From Mugil cephalus (taxonomy: Eukaryota; Chordata; Actinopteri; Mugiliformes; Mugilidae): DNA of 64,000 bases. The notes under the pieces are model-generated. The model was not told where the DNA came from and searched no databases. It worked only from the letters and a program-made list of their open reading frames with translations. Both the position numbers and the translations under genes were made by a program. Positions within the stretch are counted from its first letter, which is position 1, and each line of letters starts with the position of its first letter. Positions 25,901 through 38,759 of the stretch are shown here, in pieces. The stretch spans positions 12,762,001-12,826,000 of the forward strand of contig NC_061772.1 in the NCBI RefSeq assembly GCF_022458985.1. Reading direction: 5' to 3'.

Positions 25901-27299
25901 TAGCATAATCGTATTAGCATTTAGCTCAAAATACTGGTAGCTGGTGGAAGCAACTCGTGAATCTAACACTAAGATCTGTGGGTAATTTATAGCAGATTTA
26001 ACAGATGCCCGCCTATCTTCCTCACTCTTTCTTAGAATAGAAAACTGCAACTGAAATGAGGCCCTTTCACTGAAATGTTTGAATGTTTTGCCCTGTTAAG
26101 TTTCACTGTACAATTTTGGTTTCCTTCTTCTTTTTTTTTTTTTTTTAAAAAAAAAACAGTTTTACGAGGAGGTGAGGAAGATTCTGGAACAATGTGACAT
26201 TACCACAGACAACAACTATTTCATAGGGTTGAAAAGCACAGGATCGAGGCCGCCAGGTGAGCTTTCACAGTGGGCCAGCCACGCTTTTGTATGAGCTGGA
26301 AAAAAAAAAGCTTTAGAGGCAATTCAACAGTCAGATCCTTCTCTTTCCTGCAGTGGCAAAGAGAGAAGTGAGAAAGAGTAGGATTATAGTACAGGATTTA
26401 GAGTGCTGCTCGACTTGTGGCCTTTCTCTTTCGGCTGACACGTGAGCAGAATGCAACACGTTTCCTCACTTCTTAAATGAGCAGCTTCTGCTTTCTTGCC
26501 ACAGATCCCATCGTGTTTGAAAGCTACTACCCTGGAGGGACGGCCAGAGACAGCAACGGCCTGGCCCATTTTGCAGGAGGGGAAGGCATAGCGAGGAGGT
26601 GCGACACAAGTGAAATAGACAGCTTTGTGAATGTACAAGCTCTCAGGGGCAAAAGACGGCGGGATGTTAAAATAATAATAACCACATGCAGATGTTTTGT
26701 GGACGTTTCTAGGTTCTCTGACTCTGTATTGGGAAACTCTGTGAACATCCACGACAGTCCTCGAATGTCGCACTCAGCACTGGCATCTCTTGGCGAAGGC
26801 GAGTACTACAGTCACTCACTCACCTGTATTATATTGTAGAAGAACAACAAACCTTGAGTAGCTGTTGGCTCTTTTGTTTTTACTTTGGTCTTATTGTTTG
26901 CTTCCATTTTGGCTTCAGGTGAGGATGGCTACGCTCCTCTCCCGTGCTTCCAGCTGGAGCCACCAGTGGCAACCTTACCGGATTTTGAGGATTTCTATGT
27001 CGTCCTTTATGAATACAATGCACAGGTAATCACGTTGTTATTTTAACACTTCAATGGAAACAGTTTCGCTAAAGACGGCCACCCCCGTGTGGTGACGTAA
27101 GTAATTAGGTAACATCGGTCTGTAATTAACACTTGGCACGTTTACTCCGACTGTTCAGGAACAGGACGAGCTATCGGTGAGCAGAGGAGAACTGATCCGA
27201 GTGCTGGAACAAAGCAATGATGGCTGGTGGACTGTGGAGAAGAATGGGAAGAGTGGACTGGTGCCAGGAAACTACCTAGGCAAACAAACACACACATAA
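19908..27299 (+). CDS. PSTPIP1: PSTPIP1, F-BAR and SH3 adaptor protein (15 inferred exons)
   Basis: The gene encodes proline-serine-threonine phosphatase-interacting protein 1, a cytoskeletal adaptor that in mammals binds PEST-type tyrosine phosphatases, CD2, WASP and pyrin in haematopoietic cells. Inferred coding exons: 19908-19940, 20430-20530, 21236-21310, 22185-22219, 22311-22417, 23983-24045, 24239-24331, 24605-24650, 24753-24832, 25228-25326, 26160-26256, 26505-26598, 26692-26798, 26919-27025, 27159-27299. All phases join, giving 425 residues (human 416). The N-terminus ([20 protein letters not shown]) opens an F-BAR domain that covers about residues 5-280, with [31 protein letters not shown] and QCVKDDEFYEEVR readily recognised. 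A poorly conserved linker follows. The SH3 domain occupies the last about 60 residues ([11 protein letters not shown] ... DELSVSRGE ... DGWWTVE ... GLVPGNYL). Two oddities are the GC donor after exon 13 and the stop-free 93-bp intron between exons 12 and 13. The final residues and stop lie in a CA-rich run. The gene converges on TSPAN3. Confidence 0.93.
22795..23870 (-). mobile_element. Decayed Tc1-like transposon in PSTPIP1 intron 5
   Basis: On the plus strand the sequence follows, in order, the antisense of a Tc1-type transposase: 'agttgcaaaagtaagtgaacc' near 22850, a 'cccattcctcagtacagaacc' block near 22975, a 'gttgtcctgctgcatgactc' block near 23140, a 'tggacagatgccctaacatt' block near 23184, and a region near 23500-23600 that corresponds to the N-terminal DNA-binding part. 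Frames are broken by stops and deletions, so it encodes nothing. It belongs to a different Tc1-like family from the copies near 3.2 and 46.3 kb. Its outer inverted repeats are too eroded to place exactly. Confidence 0.72.
26599..26691 (+). other. PSTPIP1: Stop-free 93-bp intron (exitron candidate) in PSTPIP1
   Basis: The segment starts with GTGCGA and ends with ATGCAG between codons read as AG and A. Its length is 31 codons exactly and the flanking frame runs through it without a stop. Splicing it out gives a 15-exon gene like the human one; retaining it adds 31 residues to the linker. It lacks a good polypyrimidine tract. Confidence 0.5.
26799..26918 (+). other. PSTPIP1: Probable GC-AG intron in PSTPIP1
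   Basis: The next exon begins after TTGGCTTCAG at 26918 and needs a phase-1 donor. The best phase-1 match is AAG followed by GCGAGT at 26799, which is the donor consensus with C in place of T. The joined reading is [12 protein letters not shown]. The only other phase-1 GT nearby (ACCT followed by GTATTA at about 26826) is a weaker site. Confidence 0.55.
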
Positions 27300-27884
27300 G
27301 ACCATACACACATGAGACAATACATACCCACACACACACACAGATGCTACCCATGCTTAAAAATACGAGCGCATATTGCATGGTGTTTCAAGCTTGCAAA
27401 GAAACATTCTGCACATGAACTCACATCACACACACAACACCTCGCACACATTCACACGTCTTTCTCAAGCTTCCTCGTTCTTCACAGTCAAGATTTGTAC
27501 ATTTTCTCAACCCCTCCTGAAACGTTGTGTCTTCCAGCGAGCAGCAGATTTGAGCAGCCTCTTCTCATCTATTTGAAGTGGTGTTATTATTTATTGTGAG
27601 CGAGTGATAAACTTTTATAGTACCGAAACCCTGCTACCTCGTGTTCTGTACAGATTCTTGCGCTCTATGCTTACAGGGTGCGTACAGTGCAGTATGACAG
27701 GAAATAAGAATGGTAACTCATCTACTGTGGAACATGAGAAAGAGACATTTTATTCTTTTTATAACGTTTATTTTCAATATGTAGTGTTTCAGGAGGCGAT
27801 AGAAGAGAAGTGCTGAACTATGCACGGCACGCATACTTGTTAGAAATATTAAAATATCGTCATATAAGACAGATGATGCTTATG

Positions 27885-28145
27885 ATGTTAAGAGCTGTGA
27901 CCTAGTGGTTAGAGAAGTGGATTTGAGATCGTGGGGTCACCTATTTGAGCCTCTCTACATCCATGGTTGCAGTGCCCTTGAGCAAGTCACCTAACGTCTA
28001 ACAACTGCTCCCCGGGGGGCTTGCAGGCCCCCCCACTGCTCCTAGTGTGCTCACTAGTCTGTATATGTACAAATGGATGGGTTCAAAGTGAGAACCGACC
28101 CCTTTTATGTGTGTACAGTATATACATGGCAAATAAAGCTGATTT
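27885..28145 (+). mobile_element. tRNA-derived SINE in the PSTPIP1 3' UTR
   Basis: A box A-like TAGTGGTTAGAG at 27903-27914 and a box B-like stretch at 27935-27951 lie 21 bases apart, as in a tRNA-type Pol III promoter. They are followed by the 'cccttgagcaagtcacctaac' and 'cactgctcctagtgtgctcac' body typical of a widespread fish SINE. The tail 'gcaaataaagctg' could supply a poly(A) signal. It is in sense orientation with PSTPIP1 and lies before its distal poly(A) signals. Confidence 0.75.
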
Positions 28146-28247
28146 ACATTTGCATTAGATGAGAACATTTCTCTGCAACAAAGTTGTCTGTACGTGTTTT
28201 CACTTGTCTCGGATCATTGCTGCGTTTCCTTTTCTTTGTTGTGTCTA

Positions 28248-28253
28248 AATAAA
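28248..28253 (+). terminator. PSTPIP1: Proximal poly(A) signal, PSTPIP1
   Basis: AATAAA about 950 bases after the stop codon. A transcript ending here would include the SINE and finish before the TSPAN3 3' end. Confidence 0.5.
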
Positions 28254-28446
28254 CAGTACCAGGAAGATCCAGCTGTTGACTTGAGTCAGGTAGTTAGAGA
28301 GTGAACTGGAGAACACAGAAGGTTTCTCATTATACGCGGTGCCTGCTGTCTGTAAAGTATTTTTTATTTATTCGTTTTCCTCTCGAGTCTGTATGTTCTG
28401 GTTTAATCGATAAGTTTCATTCTCGTATGTGTGGAAGGAAAATACA

Positions 28447-28456
28447 AATAAATAAA
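28447..28456 (+). terminator. PSTPIP1: Distal poly(A) signal pair, PSTPIP1
   Basis: Two overlapping AATAAA hexamers lie in the run AAATAAATAAAA. Cleavage 10-30 bases downstream would place the PSTPIP1 end within the TSPAN3 3' UTR on the other strand. Confidence 0.5.
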
Positions 28457-28479
28457 ACAGGCCAGTTGAAATGTATGAG

Positions 28480-28485
28480 TTTATT
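28480..28485 (-). terminator. TSPAN3: Poly(A) signal, TSPAN3
   Basis: TTTATT on the plus strand gives AATAAA on the TSPAN3 strand, about 1.04 kb after the TSPAN3 stop. The expected cleavage point is near 28,455-28,470, only bases away from the distal PSTPIP1 signals. Confidence 0.6.
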
Positions 28486-28522
28486 TGTTCTCCAGTCTAT
28501 ACACAATTTTGCTTCTTTTTAA

Positions 28523-28547
28523 CCCCCCCACCCACCCCATCCCCCCA
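28523..28547 (-). other. TSPAN3: G-quadruplex-prone tract in the TSPAN3 3' UTR
   Basis: On the TSPAN3 strand the tract reads as G-runs separated by single T or AT spacers (on the plus strand: C7-A-C3-A-C4-AT-C6). Four runs of at least three G with 1-2 nt loops satisfy the usual quadruplex pattern. It lies about 40 bases upstream of the poly(A) signal in the transcript. Confidence 0.6.
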
Positions 28548-29524
28548 GCAGCACTAGCTAAATATTTAAAGGTAAACATAACGGCTCAAAAATATTAAAA
28601 TGGACCACAATTTCACAAATGTGTATAAAATAACATGTCATAGTTCTCTGCTTCAGCTTTATAGATAACAATCAAACTAAACAGGAAGAGGGAAGCCTGT
28701 GACGAACAATCTACACAAACAAGTCTTCAGGTAACACTGATAATACTCCCACTAATGGTACTGGAGGCCAAAAGATTTGATTCACAATTTCTACATTGGC
28801 AACGCCTCACTAGTGTAGCTTGATTCTGGGAAAAACTACGCCAGTGGCTTTAAGAGAAAAAAAAAAAAACAAAAACGTGTGTCCATGAAGTTTGTCTAAA
28901 ATACTGGACTGTACTGCTATAAACAGCTGAGATCAAAACCTTGGATCCATCCTATGGTTAAAAAGATTTTCCATCTTCACAAAGTCTGGTCAAACCAGGG
29001 ATCTAGGAATAGTGTACACGCTCTTTTTAACATAGCAAATATCTCCAGAGCTCCAATCGTAGTGCAAACTAGCACGGGAGGAAATACATTCCATACAACA
29101 CTCCCAACCACATTTTCACACATAAGCTCCAAGTTACTCATAATCACCATCCACCTCCCTAGCGAGGAACACAAATTTCATGTAGCCACGATTAAAAGGA
29201 AAAAAATGTCTGCATCAACATCAATAAAGTCAACTAGCCATATACAACTGTGGCTTCTCTAAGTATTCAGTAGTTGTAGGAGAAGAAAAAAAACACTTAA
29301 AGTAACAGTAACTTAGAAAGCATGTCAATAAATAATGGTTTTCCCCTTAAATGTCAACCCACCCACCCAAACCACGCCGTCAGTGTTCGCTACTTTACCA
29401 TGAATTGTGCAAGGTGTGCTTGAGCTTATGTAACTACAGCTGATATCTACTGTGGACATGTCCGGTGAAGCTCCTGTTTATTTTTTTTTTTTTTCTTGAG
29501 TGCTCTGTTGGCTGGCTGCGTCCT

Positions 29525-32858
<3,334 letters not shown>

Positions 32859-32999
32859 TTAAAAATATAGATATATACTGATGCACCTGCACATTTGCTG
32901 TTAAAATAATAAAATGGCTTCGGTCTGACCCACTCTGCGCATTCTTTTAGGCTCCGCCAATCACATCGCAGCAATGGGAAGATGACGGTCACGTGTTCA

Positions 33000-35900
33000 G
33001 GTGACGAAAACACAAATTCAAAACAGTCCTCAGTCAGATATTTTAATACTCATCTCTGTAACATTGTAAGATTTTATTCAATGTTAACTTGTGGTTCTTT
33101 TTTTTTCTTTTTTTTTTGGTTGGAGGGGGCGGGGCTTTGTGCTATTATTAGAAACAGTCAATTTATGGTTTTATATCTGCATACAGCAGATGCTTCAGTG
33201 TCTGCCTCTGTTACCAGCCGCTCCTTTGCCTGAGTGTTTTATGGTCAGCTGTAATGGTGACAAATGGGCCTGGAGGTGCTTTACACCGAAAAGCAGAGCT
33301 ATCTGTATCAGAATCATTTAGGATAATATAATAAGATAATACTTTATTGATCCCCACTGGGGAAATTCAAAGGGTGTATGTTAACAAAAGAATGAGGGAA
33401 AAGAAAAAGACAGAAAAGTACTTCAAATGTTACTACAGCTAGAACGCTGCAGTATAGAGTAGCTAAACACACGCATAACTTACACACAATTACTGTGTGG
33501 TTCTCATATTTTCACACAAGGCCAGCGTGGTTTTGTCTCTGTGTGCCCCTCAATCATCAGTCTGTTCTCACCCACACCCAAAAAACAGCAACACTAACAC
33601 TGGTGTGAATTTGAAACTTTGAAAGGATTTGGTCATAAAACAAATGGTATTTGTTCCCATTTGTCAAATTGAAAAGATCTCATTATTTGAGATTGGATTT
33701 CTCCTTGGCGGGATATGAATCCACAACAACTTTCGTTAGAATCATTTGGAATTGCAGGGAAAATTTACACAGAGATACCACTAATGTGTAGTAAGAGATT
33801 TCATACCAGAGGGTGGCAGTGTATCATTGGCACTCTTTAATTCTGCCAACGTAAGTTGTGAGAGGAAGACTTTTCAAGAGTAAGCAGTTTGTAAGAGCAA
33901 CATACAATCACATGATAATCCTTATTTTAACTGCATCAATATTTCAGGTGTTCAGTCTCAGGCTTGAATAAATAATAATATATGCAGAGCACCCGCACAG
34001 CCCCTTGACAGAAATGAATGAACCTTCTGAGGGTGTCCTATGAGCAAGATAGATTGCTCAATTGAAAATGAGTTGCAACACTCAATCAATAATGACTTGG
34101 ACAGTTGCCCAAAGCCTTGGTTATATTAAGTGAAAGCTTGCCACATCTGTCTCTGTCTGTTTTTGGTGTCCAAGATGAACAACCGTAGAATTTACAAATG
34201 CCAGAAGAAGCCGAGGCTACATAAATAGGCATAGCAAACATCCACCGTGTGAATTATGCATAAAGTTTACCTGTTGGCTATCATTTAAGTCATTTTTAAA
34301 ACGGGGCAATATCGAAAGAGGAAGGACAAGCCTGCGTGTGAGGAGGCAAGCATGCGATGAAGTCCCAAAGGCAGAGACACATGTCTTTAAATGTGGGTCA
34401 TGTGATCACAGCTCATTACCTCCCAGTGGAAATGTCAGTAACTGTATCAAAGTTTGAATAGCTGATGGAAATCACAATGTTTTACATCATAAAGTATATG
34501 TTTTTGCTAATTAGTTTAGAGTTTAAAACTTTATTGAACAGAACAGCTTTTACTTGTCAGATGAGAGACATTTATTTTTATATCGACTAGAAAAAAACAT
34601 CCAGGTGACAAAGATGGCACGCGCAGCAATTGTCACGTGTCAGTTGAGTTGCTCAGTGAGAATATTGCCAATTGTGTGTGATTTCCTATGCTTGTTTTAA
34701 TTTAAAAGTGTGAATCATTTTCAAGAAATGTCCAATAAGCAGCAACACCGCATCAAATGACTCAGAGTAAAACACGTTGCTGTTCATTAAGCCCTGATAC
34801 AAATCCCTGCTGGAGAGTCATTTCTCACAGCAGCGGTTTGGGATAACAAGCCATAATGTGGATGAAACTGCACCTATTTCAGTGACAGATGCGTTCTTTT
34901 AGTCTCTCTGATATGAATACAAATACTAGCATGAAAAGTCCCATTTAATCTCTTCGTGATGAGGAAACCTGTGATGGCTGCTGATTGTTTTTATCTAATT
35001 TTATTTAGCTCCGGCATTTATTGCAGTGAGTGAATCACAGCATAATATTAAGATTTAAAGTAAACTTTAGTTTTTCATTTATTGTAATAATTATTTAACA
35101 GCCACACTGCTGCTGTATAAAACATAACTGAACTGTGTTTTAAGCAACATTTAAAGTATTTTATGGCACTTTCCATTTGAAATATCACAACAGGTGAGAG
35201 GACTCATCCTGTCTATCTACACTAAACATCAAATTCAGGCCATTTCTAAGCTGTGCTTCTGTTTCGAACACGTGCAAACCTCAAATGCCTCAAATATTCT
35301 TCTGTACCTCTGTTTAGGTCCACATTTATTTAAGGGGAATCAATACTTGTGGCTGGCCTTTACTTGGATTGACTCTAATCAGAGGGAACAGATTTTAGTA
35401 GAATCTTATCTGTGCTGGAGTATCATTGTCTTATCCTGCCCGTTCAGTTGTGTAGGTCGACAGAAAGAATGGTTAAACCTCAACATACGGTATAAAGAAA
35501 TGAAGAATTTATGGAAGCAACGGAGATAAATTCAGTGTAAACTGAACACAGCTCTCATCTGCCTAGGAGTGGGGAAGCTCAAATGTGGAAACGTCACCTT
35601 TCACAGTGGCTAACACTCAAGCATGTTTGGACCTGCAAGTTTGAGTCATGAGAAGACAGTGGTCACTCAGCTACAAGCCCCCACCCCACCGAACACACAA
35701 GCACCTAAACTCATAATTATTTTATTAATGCGTTTAAATGACCCTGTGCAAATTATTAACACTCGCCTGACATTTCTAATTAATGAAAGAAGACACTGTA
35801 TTTGTGTTTGGAGAGGCACTCAGACGAAGCCTGGCATAGTTTGTGTGCTCATGCAACGGCCAAGACCCGGCCAAGACCCAGAACACATACATACAGTAAC

Positions 35901-37400
35901 CAAAAAAGAAAATCCTCAAGAACATCTTTTTATTCACTGTGCTCATCAAAGTCACAAACAAGTTTGAGAGCTTTTCTTTCATAAATCTCCCGCAAACTAC
36001 TGAACAAGCTGTTTTATCAAATTGTACCCAATTTTCTATCCTACTAACCTACTTGTGTACAATGTCTCGCAGCTGAAAATTCCACGACCTCAAAGCTGCT
36101 GTTTGTGAAAAAAGCTCAGGAAAAAAGATTTAATTAGACTCCCACGGGATGGAAATTTAAAAGTCTAAAGTCCTATACAAAAGGGTAATGTTACGGGTAA
36201 TCTTAGTTCTAACAATCAAAGTGGACGCATCGCCCAATTATAACACAATAGACGTCAACACAATGGGACACAATAGCACCAGCCTGAAACTGTTTTTTAT
36301 CAGAAACTAAGTACTATAACCTCCGTGAGGACAGGAGTTTGTTTTCTCCAGGATTTTTAGGACTGTGTTACTTTAGAAACGTATAAATTAATAACTGAGA
36401 TTATTATCGTCATTATGTTTTCTCTGTCACTTACTGAGCCTAAATGCTGGTGTTAACCAGATAGTCGCTGTTCAAGATTTGTAAATACTTCCTCAACTCA
36501 GACCAAGCTGAACATGGAGCACATTCCACACCTTAAAATGACATGATTGAAGGGAAAAGGCCCCGTGGGAGTGATATTGAAATAGTGTACTTGTGTCTAA
36601 TTCAACAGATTAGCCGGAGGCAAAGAAGGTGCATGGACCATCTCACTTTACCACTATCGATTGAGAGAAAAGATCATCCCTTCATGCAAAGGACAGAAAA
36701 AATAAAAATAAAAAATACAATAGAGGCTATTGATTCCATGCTGAAGTATTCAGCAAACTAAGACATGTGATTTATGTAAGCTGCCTACATATTTACGTAA
36801 GTGTTATTTTGGACGTGTTTTAAGAAAGCACAAAAGGATGAAAAATGTTGCTCATGCTGAACACCAGTGTGATGGACCCGTAGATAGGACCTGCGAAGGT
36901 CATGTGTGGAGGAAAACAAGGCAACGCCTCTTAGATGTTCAGTCCCTTGCTGTAAAGTCTACCCAGTACAGACTAACTATAAATACAGAGAGTTGTCCGG
37001 GTTCATTTCAGGCCCCTAAGCGCAACATCCATTCTACATCAGCCATCAGTGACGCTAGAAGTACAAGCAAAAGAATGAGTCAACCCATCTCACTAAAGAG
37101 GCGCCTCCACATAAAATATTTCAGTCAAGTCTATTCGGTTTTCTCTATTACCCTGCAAGGATAGGTTAGATCCCCCCCACAAAAACAAAACAAAAAAAAA
37201 AAAAAACAGTGAAGTCAGTGTTTCATTTAACTTCAACATTATTTAGGATGGTCCAACATCAAAGTCAAAGTATTGCAAATAAGTATTTTATTTCATATAA
37301 ACAACTAAATTAACGACAAGACAGTTTAATATATATATATTCATCAAAATAAATTGGTAAATGCTGTATTGCACATGGAACATGAGTTGTAGGCTGAGTG
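33000..37400. other. Gene-free stretch between TSPAN3 and NMB
   Basis: I see no exon here. At 33,322-33,380 there is a short 'actttattgatcccc' repeat tail of a kind common at fish LINE or SINE ends. The frames at 35,194-35,529, 35,623-35,967 and 36,838-37,164 (+) are each over 100 codons but show no domain, biased periodicity or splice context. A homopolymer-rich patch lies at 37,180-37,207. The region contains the TSPAN3 upstream DNA and any distal TSPAN3 or NMB regulatory sequence. Confidence 0.5.
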
Positions 37401-37463
37401 GCATTTACAGCAGCCCGAATTACAATCATGATGAGCAGGAGACTGTAGACTGTTTCTGATTCA

Positions 37464-37469
37464 TTTATT
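37464..37469 (-). terminator. NMB: Poly(A) signal, NMB
   Basis: TTTATT on the plus strand is AATAAA on the NMB strand, about 66 bases after the stop codon. Confidence 0.6.
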
Positions 37470-37534
37470 TTAACCCACGAGGCCAGGTGACCTCGGATCC
37501 GTGTTCATGCGCGCCACATTTTTCATAGCCTTCT

Positions 37535-38268
37535 TCACTTTCTGCTCTGGATGTAGTTTTCTAAAATCTTCATCAACAGGTCCCCCTCCTGGAACAGAAA
37601 GTTCAAATGAGAAAATTCAAATAAACATATCTTCTTTTTATTTTTCAGATTTGTATTAAAAAAAAAAATAAAAATAAAATGTCGAGTCTGTGAGGAGTGT
37701 GGTCCTCACCTGATTTTTCGAGCGGCTCTCTTGCGTATCCACCTGAGCTTGCAACGCCACCCGCAGAAACTCTTGGAAAAGCTCTCCGAGCGCGCTCTGC
37801 CGCGCAGGAAGGGCGACTTCCAGAGCATCAATACCCTGCTCCTCAGCTGAGGGCAGGAGGGGGGCATCCATCACGCTCTTCTTACCCATGAAATGTCCTG
37901 TCAAACCCAAAGGAAGCGCTCATTAATGCTGAGTTTGGTTAGGTGAAAGGTGGAGGAAAAGATTTTAAAAGCACGATACGAGTAATCTGATAACGTAAAA
38001 AGAAATGTAGACTATTATCAATGAACATACATGTGAAATTAGATGGGATCCGATGTAAATTTGACTAATTGGTCCACAGTGTAGATACCAAAAAAATCTT
38101 ACCTGTCGCCCAAAGATTGCCTCTTGGATTCACTTTGATTTTTGCAACTTTATTCCTTAGCTCAGTCAGGTCGAAACTAACTGCAGTAGTGAAAGAGACG
38201 AACGAAAACAAGAAGAGGTACGTAAATAAGCCACACTGGCAGACATTGTTCACTGTAAACCCTTTCAT
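37535..38268 (-). CDS. NMB: NMB, neuromedin B prepropeptide (3 exons)
   Basis: The gene encodes the precursor of the bombesin-family peptide neuromedin B, which is secreted and acts on a G-protein-coupled receptor. Exons: 38268-38103, 37897-37710, 37588-37535; joined in phase they give 135 residues. The start MKGFTVNNVCQCGLFTYLFL opens a hydrophobic signal peptide of about 30 residues. The mature peptide core GNLWATGHFM (residues 50-59) is intact and is followed by Gly-Lys-Lys, the amidation and dibasic cleavage signal. Intron 1 splits the glycine codon between WAT and HFM, inside the hormone. The last exon is short (EGDLLMKILENYIQSRK). An in-frame ATG 15 codons upstream (38313) would put a charged stretch before the signal peptide; the downstream ATG is preferred because the TATA box lies only about 40 bases before the upstream one. 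The same-strand downstream neighbour is TSPAN3. Confidence 0.95.
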
Positions 38269-38348
38269 CTCGATGCGTACTGGCGAACTGTCCTCCTGGG
38301 CGCAAATTTCCAAGTGTCCCCTGTTGGTCTTGGCTGAGACGCATCCTT

Positions 38349-38356
38349 CTTTTATA
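38349..38356 (-). promoter_or_regulatory. NMB: TATA box of NMB
   Basis: TATAAAAG on the NMB strand, 81 bases upstream of the chosen start codon. Transcription would be expected to begin near 38,320, leaving a leader of about 50 bases. Confidence 0.65.
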
Positions 38357-38624
38357 GGCTCTCCGGACTGGGGTGGGCTGTGTTTATGTTGCGTGCGCTT
38401 TTCATTCAGCCTGCTGCATACACAGAAGTGAAGTCAGTCGGCAAATTGTTAAGGTGTCGTTGGACCGAGTGTCTGCGTGTGCGTAAAGGACACGATTCAT
38501 CTGTAATCCGTGGCTTGTCACTCACCCAAATGTGCGCAGTGCGGGTTGAAAGATTGAGGTGTGCTTGTAATTTTTTCCCGGTAAAGGTTGACGTCTTTCC
38601 AGATGTTTCTAATAAGATACGTGT

Positions 38625-38690
38625 TCTTTCAGAATCAGAATTAAAACCAGAATACTTTATTAATCCTTCAAGGATATTGTTTGAAAGTTC
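38625..38690 (+). repeat. Short 'actttattaatcc' repeat tail
   Basis: The words 'cagaatcagaattaaaaccagaatactttattaatcc' resemble the repeat tail at 33,322-33,380 and are common at the 3' ends of fish retroelements. Only this tail is present. Confidence 0.4.
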
Positions 38691-38759
38691 CTCAATAAGT
38701 ATTTATCATGCCCCTGCCTTTTATATTAATCCAATTAAAATGCCCTAAACCAAAGCATA

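Noticed and set aside
35194-37164. Several plus-strand open frames over 100 codons between TSPAN3 and NMB
   Set aside because: There are no splice contexts, no domain signature and no promoter. They fit chance open frames in AT-rich DNA.
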